From: a virus
Strand: one strand, 5' to 3'
DNA: 28,229 nucleotides
IMG/VR virus record: IMGVR_UViG_3300010392_000616
Coordinates: 1 to 28,229 of that record
The position numbers and the translations under genes were made by a program. The notes beneath the pieces were generated by a model. That model made no database searches. It saw only the letters and a program-made list of their open reading frames with translations, and was not told where the DNA came from. This document shows positions 14,310-22,642 of this stretch, piece by piece; the first letter of the stretch is position 1; each line of letters begins with the position of its first letter.

Positions 14310-15796
14310 TATTCTTGCTCCCCTTTTATTTGGGTTCTATCACCGCCGCTATCACGTTCTTCATCTTTTTTATCGATTTTTCGATCTTTTCTATCAAGCT
14401 CGTCCTTACGAGTCTTTACTCCGCCAACAGGGTATCGTTCAGTCCCTTCTTCTGAATTACCATCTTCATCAAACCCACCGTCTTCATCAAAATCATCACC
14501 TTCCGGTGGTAACATATCGAGATTGCTAATATAATCAGCATCAATGGCTGAATACGTGTCATCAAGCGCCAATTCAGTAGCAACAACACCTTCTCCAATA
14601 ACGCCGCGATCAAGATAAGCTGAGTCGCGTTGAGATTTAATCAATTGTAAGTCGGCTTGTTCTTTTTCGTTCATTTGCCATAGTGAATTAAATCTAAACT
14701 GCAATTCTCCATCGCTAGGTGGTTTGCCAAAAGTTGACCTATATATAAGTTCATCAATAAGTTCTAATTTTGATCGGAGGATTAATTCTTGCTGCCCTGC
14801 AATAAAATCGTAGTAATTGCGTATATCGCTGGTGCCAGTAGAGTTTAATCCGCCAGGTGATTGCCCTAATAAGCGTGTGATAGGGATATCCGCCGCGCCT
14901 GCAACGATATTCATATACTCTTGCATTACGTCGCGCAAGCCTGCCAAATTTTGTTGGTGCGTTTCATATTCTTCGTCAGCATCAAGTATAAGCATACGGT
15001 TCACAGATTTTTGCAGTTTAGCAACAGCAAATCGTTTTCGAAGAATATCTTCTCCTTCACTAGAGCTTGCCATTTCCATAAATTCAGGAATTTTGACAAT
15101 GTCAACGCTTGCTTCATAAATAAGATTATTTACATTGTCTTGGGATGAACTGGCGTTTTTAAGTGCATTATATAAGCGTTCTATAATTGACTTACCCCAA
15201 TAATTATTACGTCGTCGAGCTGCTAACGGTAGAGGGATACCTTCAAACCGAATAATCCGTGAAAAATGAATATAAATAGAACTTGGCGCCATACTGTAGA
15301 ATTCAGGATAACCATAATTCGTGCTAAAAGGATCTTGGCTATAAATTCTTGGTTTTAAATATTGTGAATCGGATACATGCAACCATCGCAACCCATCCTT
15401 TTTAATATTTTCAATATTCAATAGTTCCCATGGTTCATTGCCGTCATCGGCATTTATAACAATACCGGCGCCACCATAAATCCTAGAATACACAAGAGAT
15501 TCTTTTATTTTATCGCGTATATTAAATTTATCTTCGGCAGTTTTAAATTCCGTTAATTTATTTGGGTCTATACTTCCATCGAATTTACGCCATTCTCGCG
15601 TCATATCAAAAGGCGGTACATCACACACTTTTCCTGTTAGCCAATCGCTTGAATAAGCGTTTTCTAATTCACCGTATGTCAGCTCAGTTTCAACAAAACG
15701 AGCATAAGTAGACTTATCCATACCAGGTATACCAAGACCTGTTTCTATATTTTGCAATGCATCAAGTATCAATGCTTGTACTTCAACGCCTTTCAT
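14309..15796 (-). CDS. Portal protein (DUF1073)
   Basis: The 495-residue protein matches the DUF1073 portal family. It starts with ALQNIETGLGIPGMDKSTYARF, followed by LTYGELENAYSSDWLTGKVCD and MTREWRKF. Next come LVYSRIYGGAGIVI, the long stem helices with MQEYMNIVAGAADIPITRLLGQSP and LNSTGTSDIRNYYDFI, and then LELIDELIYRSTFG. From about 420 the C-terminus is a highly charged tail of Asp/Glu then Lys/Arg/Asp. The portal is the dodecameric DNA gate at the vertex. Coupled by TAATG at both ends. Databases sometimes label this family 'Acb1'; no Acb1 nuclease motif is visible here. Confidence 0.92.
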   Translation of the reverse strand: MKGVEVQALILDALQNIETGLGIPGMDKSTYARFVETELTYGELENAYSSDWLTGKVCDVPPFDMTREWRKFDGSIDPNKLTEFKTAEDKFNIRDKIKESLVYSRIYGGAGIVINADDGNEPWELLNIENIKKDGLRWLHVSDSQYLKPRIYSQDPFSTNYGYPEFYSMAPSSIYIHFSRIIRFEGIPLPLAARRRNNYWGKSIIERLYNALKNASSSQDNVNNLIYEASVDIVKIPEFMEMASSSEGEDILRKRFAVAKLQKSVNRMLILDADEEYETHQQNLAGLRDVMQEYMNIVAGAADIPITRLLGQSPGGLNSTGTSDIRNYYDFIAGQQELILRSKLELIDELIYRSTFGKPPSDGELQFRFNSLWQMNEKEQADLQLIKSQRDSAYLDRGVIGEGVVATELALDDTYSAIDADYISNLDMLPPEGDDFDEDGGFDEDGNSEEGTERYPVGGVKTRKDELDRKDRKIDKKDEERDSGGDRTQIKGEQE

Positions 15797-16140
15797 TAAG
15801 GAATCCCTTGAGGTATAAGCACCCTAGAAATATTAAAATCATATGTTCCAGGTACTTCGTCAGAATTTTGATTAAAGTACCCAACCACACTTAACCGTCG
15901 ATACTCAATAAAATTATCAGGATTAATCATATCGGTATCAGTCATTTCTATTTTAATCTCAGCAATACCGTCTAACGGCACGGTGAAATAAGTATCAGGA
16001 CGCACCTCAACGGCAACACCAGATGAGATATCATCAATGCGGTATTTTGCCTGCATTGGTGGCTCTGGATCGTGATTTGTGTTGTAAAAAGCAACTTTTA
16101 AAAAACCTGTTGCCCGTTGAGGTAGCGTTCTATTATCCAT
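15796..16140 (-). CDS. Small beta-sandwich virion accessory protein, unknown function
   Basis: The 114-residue protein contains PMQAKYRIDDISSGVAVE, a VPLDGIAEIKIEMTDTDM strand pair and ERRLSVVGYF-like residues (EYRRLSVVGYF). This YRIDD ... E.R.V.V ... F pattern is seen in Ig-like accessory proteins next to phage fibre genes. The start has no strong ribosome binding site. It overlaps the portal start by TAATG. It may contribute to a surface attachment, but I cannot name the function. Confidence 0.55.
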   Translation of the reverse strand: MDNRTLPQRATGFLKVAFYNTNHDPEPPMQAKYRIDDISSGVAVEVRPDTYFTVPLDGIAEIKIEMTDTDMINPDNFIEYRRLSVVGYFNQNSDEVPGTYDFNISRVLIPQGIP

Positions 16141-16151
16141 AATCGTATCTT

Positions 16152-16682
16152 TTATGTCAGAGTGATACTAAGATCAAGTGTCCAAACCTGGCCGTTTGCT
16201 TTAACGCCTTGAGAAGATACTTTACGGTTCATGTTTATACCTGTTGTTCCTGGGTCTCCATTTGCAACTGCAAATTCATTCCATGCATTGTTTGCTGTTG
16301 ACCCATCAAAAACACCACGAAAGGTTAGTGTTTGCGCCGATAGTTGTGGGTAAGATGCTTCCATTGTGACGTAATCAATAAGAGGCCCGGTCAATGTTGT
16401 GTCAGAAGGGCTTTCTGCAGCGGCACTATCGCCAACACCAATTTGGGCGTTCGCATTACTGTAAGCAACACCACCGCCTAAATCAGCCACTAATGTCCAA
16501 ATCTCAGCGATACCAACATTAAGAAGAATGTTGTCAGGAATTTGAATAACATCGTAAGGGTTAAAGTTACGATTACCATCCAAGTGAAGACGCGCTGCCA
16601 TTAATGCGTCAACATTGTTTTGTGCGATAAATTTACGAATTATCCAGCTTGAATTATGTTTTGCGTATTCATTATGTTCCAT
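16152..16682 (-). CDS. Putative virion surface/fibre-associated protein
   Basis: The 176-residue protein reads like a widespread phage family found beside fibre-like genes. It shows IGVGDSAAAESPSDT, then MEASYPQLSAQTLTFRGVF, followed by ANNAWNEFAVANG and a final NRKVSSQGVKANGQVWTLDL. The pattern suggests a beta-rich virion protein; the family is known to me only as uncharacterised. It overlaps the large repeat protein by 11 bases at its start and precedes the small Ig-like gene by 11 bases. Confidence 0.55.
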   Translation of the reverse strand: MEHNEYAKHNSSWIIRKFIAQNNVDALMAARLHLDGNRNFNPYDVIQIPDNILLNVGIAEIWTLVADLGGGVAYSNANAQIGVGDSAAAESPSDTTLTGPLIDYVTMEASYPQLSAQTLTFRGVFDGSTANNAWNEFAVANGDPGTTGINMNRKVSSQGVKANGQVWTLDLSITLT

Positions 16683-19600
16683 CGGTGTGGTCCTCTGAGG
16701 TGTTTAAGTTAAAAAGAATGCGTCTTAATCTCATGTCAAATAAAACATTGACTAGTTTTTGCTTATCGTCGTAAACAAATTTTATATCTGCGTCTGATGC
16801 GTAATCGTATAAAATAGTTTCAGTGGATATTCCGACAGATTCTATACTTGTTCCAACATCAAGAACACTTCCTTTAACCTGAGTTATATTCACGTCACTT
16901 AGACCAGTAGCGTTGTCATGGCCATTTACAACCAAAGTTCCAACAACCGCCGTCTGTTCAACAGATGAATATGTATCATCTATTACAAATAAAACATTTT
17001 CTTCTGAAGTGGATTCTATAGATGTTGATATATCTAACACAATTGAGTCAGTATAAATTAGTGTATTTTCCGTGATTGTTGCTGAATCAAAGACTGAGTG
17101 TGCCTCAATAACAAAATCATCAAGCGATTCCGAGGAAAATAAGTTTTCATTTACAGCTAGGCTGGCTATAACATTAAGTTCATGTATAGTTAGTCCAGAA
17201 TCATTAGTAGGGACTATGGTTGATGTGATTGGTAAATCAAATGATCCTGTGGCGTTATCTTGTTGTGATAAAAAATTATTAATTAAATTATAATCAACAC
17301 CATTTAGTTGATCTGTTACGCTTGTCGATTGAGTTATCAATAAACTTTCTATAACAGAAGCGCTATCTGTTTCTTTAAATGGATCAATATTTACTGACAG
17401 ACTTGTTGTTTCAGCTCCACTTTCAGTATGACCTAACAAGTTATAAATTATAGTAAATTCATTACTCAATAATGAATCAGAAGCACTAGCACCTTCGGTG
17501 TCGATAAATAAAGATTCATTACTACCAACAATCGTTGAAACGAAAGCGTTGGCAGTAAAATTAGAAAGTTCTTCAGAAACATTAGTAAGTTGATCGCTAA
17601 TAACTAACAGTTGAAGTGGAAAAAGAAGTTCATCATTAGATGATAAACTCTCTGATGAGCTTACGCTTGCGTTGATGGGTGATAAAAATGATTGTCCAGA
17701 TGCTACATCAAGAATTTCTATAGGAGAAACGCTATTGATTATTTCATCAGATAATAATGCTGTTTCGCTAATAGCAACGAATTTTAAACCGTCCTTATCG
17801 ATAAAAGTAGTTGAATATCCAATAGCAGAATCATTCGCTGCTAACGTTGCTTGAATCAAAGCGACATCTAAAGCGCTTTGATTATTATCAGTAACAAAAT
17901 GGAGTCTATCTGATACATCACCAACATCATCAGATGTTATTGGATCATCACTTAATCCTAATGACACGCTGGCAAAAATTGGTTCTGAAGATGTTCGTAA
18001 GTCAATAACACCGCATGATGATGTAATTAAAACGCTTTCACTAGATGTTCCTGAGTCACTTGCAGTGCATATTTTAAATGGTACGTTTTCATCATCAACA
18101 GCCGCATCAATTGAGTCTGCAACAGACAAATCAACCTGACTAAATGGTAATTCAACGACAGTATCAGTGGATTCCTGTATAGGGGTATATGCAATACTTG
18201 AATAATCTTCAGATATAGTGCCGGTATCTAATGGGGTTATAAGCCCGTTAACAGATGGTGTTTCATCAGATCCAGAAACGGTATCGGAAGTAAATGCACT
18301 CATTTTAGGATGAATAATTTCTGTATTACCCGCAAACTGTAGAACATTTGCTTCAACAGTTAATGATGAAACAAATTGAATTCCGACACCTACTTCATTA
18401 ATGGATATAAGTACTTGTACTGATGTTTGGTCATCACTGGTAGGTGAATCATCAAGTAAAGCGGGTGAGTTGAAACCAAAGATTTCTGATGTTGCCGTAC
18501 CGGAATCAGATTGTGACGCATCAACATCAATCGTTAAGCCTGTTACATCTCCACTAATAGATTCATTTACAAGTATTTCTGTTGCTTGAGGTTTTTTCCA
18601 CTCTATTATAGTGACATCTTTTCTTGAAAAAATTGTTGCTTGTGTATCGTTTTGTTCTCGCGCTCCGCCAAATCCATAGGTTTGATTTTGCCCTTGACCA
18701 GATACGGAAGACCCTAAAAGCGTGAATGGTAATATATCGTTAGCACTCCTAAAGGTAGTTCCACAAAATTCTTGAGCATTCTTGTTTCTAGTCGTGTCGT
18801 ACAATCTGTACACAGATTGATCTGACACAGAACTAGTTTCAACAATTGCGTTAGCAATTACTAAATGAGAAGAATTTTCTTCAGATACATGGCTGGTTGG
18901 TGTAATTATAGCTTGATAAGTAGGGTAATTAGTTGATGGTACGCTTGTTCCAAGTGCGGTGTTGGTCGTGAATTTAACAAAGGAACTTGCTTTTAATGCA
19001 AGAATTTTTGTTCGTCTAAACCCTGATGTTGCTGATAATGCATAAACATAAAGATCTATATCAACGCTTGCGCCACCTATAAAATTATGAACTCTAGAGT
19101 AAGACCAAGGCCAATATTCATCAGCATTATCAAGTGTGAACATTGTTTCAATTTTTTGTCCAACCCCATTTATTCTAAGCTGAATAAAAACGTCACTTGA
19201 AGCATTATTGGTATCAAATTCTGTGGACGCAAAAATAATATAGTCATCAGTACTGTCTGGTGTGAACGTCAAAGTTGTGACGACTGTGTATATACCAGAC
19301 GGTATTGTGAATTCATCTGTATCGCTATTATGTTGCCTGAAATGGTAATCAGAATTTTCTACCCAATCATCCAGAGGTGCAGCAACAAGACTACCATTTA
19401 AATTATTAAACCATTGATCTTCATCATTATAAGCCTTAACCGCAAGATCATCGGTGCCGTTTGCATCAAGGATATAAAATCCAGCAACCGTTCCACCAAT
19501 AACACCTGGCGTAGTAACTGAACCACCGGCAATTAACCCATCGTGTTTTGCGATGCTAGTTGAACCATAATCTAACTGTGTATGGTTCGCGACTTCGCAC

Positions 19601-20283
19601 CCTTGGCACCAGCTATATAAAACAAGAAATCTTTCGTTATTCGGTAGTTCGTCACTTTTTATCACTAATGGCGATTTTAACGCGGTCCTCGCAAAGACCG
19701 ACCATATATTACTAAAAATTAATGCCTTTGGTATTACTGGATCAACAATAGTGTTCCGTTTTCGAACTCCAAAAGAGGCTTGTTGAGCGTAAAAATCAAA
19801 ATCAATAAGACCTGATTCAGAAACACTAAGCGTTATACAATCGCCGTCGTCAACATCAGAATCCACTATTTGAAAGCAGTACTCAAACTCTACGTTACCA
19901 TCTGCGCCAATATCAAGTGAAGCACTACCAGCAACGCCGTCATTATTATCCATACCGTTATTAACGGATACATAATCACCTGTAGTAATTTGCTGGGTTG
20001 TGTTGTCTCCATCGGTGTAATGAACTGAAGTCGCTAATATGACATCATTGGAAACTGCGGTAACATCAGCCCATGGCACATCATTTTTTCGTACTTGAAG
20101 TTTTGCGGTGAAAGCCTTTTTTGTTCCACCATAGTTATGTATACCAAAACGTAAACGATAATTAGTATCGGTATCTAAAGCTGTTCCTTCGTTTACAAGC
20201 TCGCGCCACGTAGCCCCTGTTTCATTGCCGTCGTCTTCTCTCCATCGAGTTTGGTCTAATTGAATATATGCTTGACCACCCAT
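16672..20283 (-). CDS. Large 1203-residue Ser/Asp-rich repeat virion protein (fibre-like)
   Basis: The N-terminal part (1-180) has a TRWREDDGNETGATWRELVN opening, seen in phage and metagenomic surface proteins. It is followed by a beta-sandwich-like segment (about 190-440, with FTIPSGIYTVVTTLTFTPDS and FIQLRINGVG). Next comes a segment to about 590 with IFSRKDVTIIEWKKP. The rest (about 600-1170) consists of diverged repeats of about 35-45 residues with Ser-Glu and Ser-Asp pairs, such as SLGLSDDPITSDD, ASVSSSESLSSNDE and VNENLFSSESLDDF. No chaperone, lyase or lectin motif is visible. It lies by the portal and terminase rather than at the tail end. I infer a long exposed fibre or head-decorating adhesin. 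Confidence 0.6.
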   Translation of the reverse strand: MGGQAYIQLDQTRWREDDGNETGATWRELVNEGTALDTDTNYRLRFGIHNYGGTKKAFTAKLQVRKNDVPWADVTAVSNDVILATSVHYTDGDNTTQQITTGDYVSVNNGMDNNDGVAGSASLDIGADGNVEFEYCFQIVDSDVDDGDCITLSVSESGLIDFDFYAQQASFGVRKRNTIVDPVIPKALIFSNIWSVFARTALKSPLVIKSDELPNNERFLVLYSWCQGCEVANHTQLDYGSTSIAKHDGLIAGGSVTTPGVIGGTVAGFYILDANGTDDLAVKAYNDEDQWFNNLNGSLVAAPLDDWVENSDYHFRQHNSDTDEFTIPSGIYTVVTTLTFTPDSTDDYIIFASTEFDTNNASSDVFIQLRINGVGQKIETMFTLDNADEYWPWSYSRVHNFIGGASVDIDLYVYALSATSGFRRTKILALKASSFVKFTTNTALGTSVPSTNYPTYQAIITPTSHVSEENSSHLVIANAIVETSSVSDQSVYRLYDTTRNKNAQEFCGTTFRSANDILPFTLLGSSVSGQGQNQTYGFGGAREQNDTQATIFSRKDVTIIEWKKPQATEILVNESISGDVTGLTIDVDASQSDSGTATSEIFGFNSPALLDDSPTSDDQTSVQVLISINEVGVGIQFVSSLTVEANVLQFAGNTEIIHPKMSAFTSDTVSGSDETPSVNGLITPLDTGTISEDYSSIAYTPIQESTDTVVELPFSQVDLSVADSIDAAVDDENVPFKICTASDSGTSSESVLITSSCGVIDLRTSSEPIFASVSLGLSDDPITSDDVGDVSDRLHFVTDNNQSALDVALIQATLAANDSAIGYSTTFIDKDGLKFVAISETALLSDEIINSVSPIEILDVASGQSFLSPINASVSSSESLSSNDELLFPLQLLVISDQLTNVSEELSNFTANAFVSTIVGSNESLFIDTEGASASDSLLSNEFTIIYNLLGHTESGAETTSLSVNIDPFKETDSASVIESLLITQSTSVTDQLNGVDYNLINNFLSQQDNATGSFDLPITSTIVPTNDSGLTIHELNVIASLAVNENLFSSESLDDFVIEAHSVFDSATITENTLIYTDSIVLDISTSIESTSEENVLFVIDDTYSSVEQTAVVGTLVVNGHDNATGLSDVNITQVKGSVLDVGTSIESVGISTETILYDYASDADIKFVYDDKQKLVNVLFDMRLRRILFNLNTSEDHTDGT
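16770..18480 (-). repeat. Diverged ~35-45-residue protein repeats in the large fibre-like gene
   Basis: Repeated phrases of the form xSxSExxxxxxxxxDxxxSx recur in the C-terminal half of the 1203-residue protein, with Ser-Glu, Ser-Asp or Thr-Asp steps and regular hydrophobic strands between. DNA identity between copies is low, so these are old or codon-drifted. I cannot fix exact unit borders by eye. Confidence 0.5.
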
Positions 20284-20693
20284 TATACGTTTACTCCGTG
20301 GTGTTTTCTGTTGCGTGGAGTTTCATCTTTTCTAATGGTGGTTTTTTTTGGAAAAGCAGGATCACTCACTGCTTTCTGCATAATTCTTTGGAATTCTATT
20401 ATTGGGATAGTTCTGGCTTTTACGATTGCATTGATATCTTTAAAATCTGACAAAAGATGATCAACCAAATTAACTTCACCTTCAACACCAACCCAACCAG
20501 TGCTTTTTTTATGTAAGCAGTAATCCCAACCATGCAACATAAAGCTGCCAGCATCTTTTCCGTTGAGATACATATAATTGAATTGCTCGTTCAGCATAAT
20601 GCATTGACAATTAGTTGTTGGGGCTTCCGATGGTTCTCCTTGACTGCTATCAAAAGTAGTACCATCACCATAAAATATTTTCCAACTAATCAT
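20283..20693 (-). CDS. Conserved phage protein of unknown function
   Basis: The 136-residue protein has an opening SWKIFYGDGTTFDSSQGEP. A phrase NCQCIMLNE, then GWDYCLHKKSTGWVGVEG follow, and it closes with KARTIPIIEFQRIMQKAVSD and PKKTTIRKDETPR. Small proteins with this WKIYYGDGSTF start are common next to fibre-like and packaging genes in many phages and have no assigned role. It overlaps the methyltransferase stop by ATGA and the large repeat gene by TAATG, so all three are translated together. Confidence 0.6.
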   Translation of the reverse strand: MISWKIFYGDGTTFDSSQGEPSEAPTTNCQCIMLNEQFNYMYLNGKDAGSFMLHGWDYCLHKKSTGWVGVEGEVNLVDHLLSDFKDINAIVKARTIPIIEFQRIMQKAVSDPAFPKKTTIRKDETPRNRKHHGVNV

Positions 20694-21379
20694 CTTGCAA
20701 ATACCCTATGCTGTTCACTAAACCGGACTCGACCTTGGCGATCAGTAAATTGCTCAACGTAATTCTTAAATTTTAAATACTGAATGCTGTCTGAATATTG
20801 TGGTGTTGTGTATCTATCAGGCGCTCTCATTCCATAATGTTTAAGATAGATAAGCGGAGAATCAGAGTTTATAGTGCCGTTGGCACTTTTTAATGTGCTA
20901 TCTTCCGCCCCATGTGTATCTGCATATAAAAAATCAATTTTGAACCCTAACGAATCAATAGAAGCTGTTTTAATAGATCCATTACCTGTATCTTTAACAA
21001 ACATTTCCTCTGTTCTTCCGATCTTCTCATCCTGTAAATCCCAAGAAATATTTGCGTTAGCAAAGGAAAAATCAACTATAAACTCAGGATGAGTTTTAAC
21101 GTTAACCCATCCTTTATCTATGACATTTTGATCTAACGCTTCTTTTAATATTGGTATAGGCTCGTACACCTCAACAGAGGAATACTTGTCAACAAGCGGC
21201 TCTATCACATACCCAACACCTGGACCACACACAACCGCGCGATTAGTTGATGGTAGTGGGACGACAGAATGTGTTAACGCTTCAGTCAGCCAATCTTGAG
21301 TATATATTGGAGAATCACCATTATAATATTGCATATAATTATCGTTATCAGGAATCCACCAACCGTTAATAAGTTTCAT
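20690..21379 (-). CDS. FkbM-like SAM-dependent methyltransferase
   Basis: The protein has 229 residues. RAVVCGPGVGYVIEPLV is a SAM-binding glycine motif, followed after a strand by VEVYEPIPILKEALDQNV, where the acidic residue usually contacts the ribose. The DSLGFKIDFLYADTHGAED stretch matches the 'D...L..D.IK.D.EG.E' part of FkbM-type enzymes. The target is unknown. Near a fibre-like gene, sugar or protein O-methylation of a virion or host surface component is plausible. It may be started by reinitiation after a nine-residue leader frame. Catalysis is inferred from fold motifs only. Confidence 0.65.
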   Translation of the reverse strand: MKLINGWWIPDNDNYMQYYNGDSPIYTQDWLTEALTHSVVPLPSTNRAVVCGPGVGYVIEPLVDKYSSVEVYEPIPILKEALDQNVIDKGWVNVKTHPEFIVDFSFANANISWDLQDEKIGRTEEMFVKDTGNGSIKTASIDSLGFKIDFLYADTHGAEDSTLKSANGTINSDSPLIYLKHYGMRAPDRYTTPQYSDSIQYLKFKNYVEQFTDRQGRVRFSEQHRVFAR

Positions 21380-21405
21380 ATAAAAAGACTCGTTAGAAAT
21401 TTCAT
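21376..21405 (-). CDS. Nine-residue leader frame upstream of the methyltransferase
   Basis: MKFLTSLFI is encoded from an ATG with AAGGA six bases upstream (21412-21416), and its TGA overlaps the methyltransferase ATG. The methyltransferase has no good ribosome binding site of its own, so termination-reinitiation would explain its translation. It is too short to judge by coding signals. Confidence 0.35.
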   Translation of the reverse strand: MKFLTSLFI

Positions 21406-21490
21406 AAAAATTCCTTGTGAGGCGACTTTAATAAATAAACAAATATCAAAGCCACCTATATAATAGCGGTAATAAATAATATTGAAATAC

Positions 21491-22069
21491 TTAAAACTGG
21501 TAAACACCTTTAATTACATAATGCTCCATATCCAAATCAATATTATTTAATGGAATAATTGTTGCTTTATGGTCCCTTCTCATGTAATTAATCTCAAGCG
21601 CCCAGTTTGGTGTGAACCAAACAGATACCCCTGTGCTGTACGTTAACCCGATATCGGTAGCGTTATTTGATAACCCTGTCGCCCCTTCCTCTGCAGTAAA
21701 TTTAGTTATAGAATATCCAAGACGTGCGTGAGCTTTAAATGTTGTCGGCCCGGCGGTGGCTACCTGCCAGGCACCATGCAAGAGAAAAGCGGCAGATTTA
21801 CTGGATAGACTAAAATCTAATGGACCGACATTTTTATTGGTTTCTCCGTTATCAGATAACGCAACCTCAAAACTTAACCAGGGGACAGGTAATTGACGGC
21901 CAACCGCTATTTCATAACCGCTCGTTGTGCTGTCAAATAAAAGATTTTCAGGAAAAGGGACATTATAATTCGTAGTTTGTAATCCTATAGACACATAATC
22001 ATTGGCATTTGCAGATACGGTTAAAAACAAACTGAACGTTATCGCTAGTAATAACTTTATGGTATTCAT
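21491..22069 (-). CDS. Outer-membrane beta-barrel protein with signal peptide
   Basis: The 192-residue precursor has a classical signal peptide: a Lys near the start, then LLLAITFSLFLTV and a likely cut after SANA (about residue 22). The mature part consists of alternating strands, such as DYVSIGLQTTNYNV, GYEIAVGRQL, SFEVALSDNG, FKAHARLGYSI, and WALEINYMRRDH. It ends with VIKGVYQF, a C-terminal Phe as used by BAM. I predict eight strands, as in OmpX/OmpW-Ail/Lom size proteins. AGGAGA lies seven bases before the ATG. By analogy with Lom-type proteins it could alter the host surface, but a role in exclusion is not shown. Confidence 0.8.
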   Translation of the reverse strand: MNTIKLLLAITFSLFLTVSANANDYVSIGLQTTNYNVPFPENLLFDSTTSGYEIAVGRQLPVPWLSFEVALSDNGETNKNVGPLDFSLSSKSAAFLLHGAWQVATAGPTTFKAHARLGYSITKFTAEEGATGLSNNATDIGLTYSTGVSVWFTPNWALEINYMRRDHKATIIPLNNIDLDMEHYVIKGVYQF

Positions 22070-22117
22070 ACTCTATCTCCTATACGTGTTAAAAGTGTTT
22101 TTGTGTTTATAAATACT

Positions 22118-22324
22118 TTAAATTACTTCCCAATCATCCCCAAAAATATCAAGTTGAGAAGCGAGCCACCCAACAAGATATTTCCCTTCCTGCGTAAACA
22201 TTGCGAGACATGGCTCACAACCTTCAAGCTCCATCATATACACATATGCATCCTTGCCGTTCCACCCTTTCCGACGGCAATACAATCCATCTTTTAAATT
22301 TTGTAAGGCCTCAGAAAAATCCAT
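22118..22324 (-). CDS. tad2: Tad2-like (DUF2829) anti-Thoeris sponge
   Basis: The 68-residue protein starts MDFSEALQNLKDGLYCRRKGWNG when read in two parts: MDFSEALQNLKDG, then CRRKGWNGKDAYVYM. It ends with GWLASQLDIFGDDWEVI. That start (F.EAL..LK.G..V.R.GWNGK) and end (W.ASQ.D..A.DWEV) define the DUF2829/Tad2 family. Tad2 tetramers bind the gcADPR signal of Thoeris, and some members bind CBASS cyclic nucleotides. Length is at the short end of the family. The start is four bases below the cutA stop and has no clear ribosome binding site, so translation is probably coupled. Whether it binds gcADPR is inferred. Confidence 0.85.
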   Translation of the reverse strand: MDFSEALQNLKDGLYCRRKGWNGKDAYVYMMELEGCEPCLAMFTQEGKYLVGWLASQLDIFGDDWEVI

Positions 22325-22327
22325 AAT

Positions 22328-22642
22328 TTATGACACGCATTCATTTACCCAATCAATAAAATCATCAGCACCACCAGCGATATTAATACTTATAATCTCA
22401 GGCATATCATATTCGTGTAATTCTTGAATTAAATTTTCAACAGGGGCTTCCATGTCTTGTGTTGTTTTGATAAATAACATGGATTCTGTTTCTTCCTGTA
22501 TCTCACCTTGCCAATTAAAAATTGAGGTGCTTCCTGGTAATACGTTAACGCATGCTGCCAATGATTTAACTATCAACGCACGCGCTATATTTAAAGCGTT
22601 TTCTTTATCAGGGCAACCTGAAATAATTAAAATTGGGTCCAT
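22328..22642 (-). CDS. cutA: CutA1-like protein encoded by the phage
   Basis: The 104-residue protein has the CutA1 order: SGCPDKENALNIARALI, then LAACVNVLPGSTSIFNWQGE, a ETESMLFIKTTQ strand, and HEYDMPEIISINIAGG. It ends with FIDWVNECV. CutA1 proteins form stable trimers with a PII-like ferredoxin fold; a role in divalent-metal tolerance is suggested for E. coli, but the mechanism is unclear. The usual HPYEVPEI is here HEYDMPEI. The start overlaps the terL stop as TAATG, and the stop is next to tad2. I know of no established role for CutA in phage. A small-ligand binding role is inference. Confidence 0.9.
   Translation of the reverse strand: MDPILIISGCPDKENALNIARALIVKSLAACVNVLPGSTSIFNWQGEIQEETESMLFIKTTQDMEAPVENLIQELHEYDMPEIISINIAGGADDFIDWVNECVS

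Noticed and set aside
14309-14613. Second frame inside the portal C-terminus
   Set aside because: The 65-codon antiphase frame lies wholly inside the portal gene and has no ribosome binding site or recognisable content.
14309-15796. Portal as an 'Acb1' anti-CBASS protein
   Set aside because: The DUF1073 family is sometimes labelled Acb1 in databases, but the sequence is a full portal and its C-terminus is only a charged tail, with no 2H-phosphoesterase HxT motifs that I can see.
16770-18480. CRISPR array or DNA tandem repeat
   Set aside because: The repeats are visible in protein only; DNA copies are too different and there are no regular spacers.
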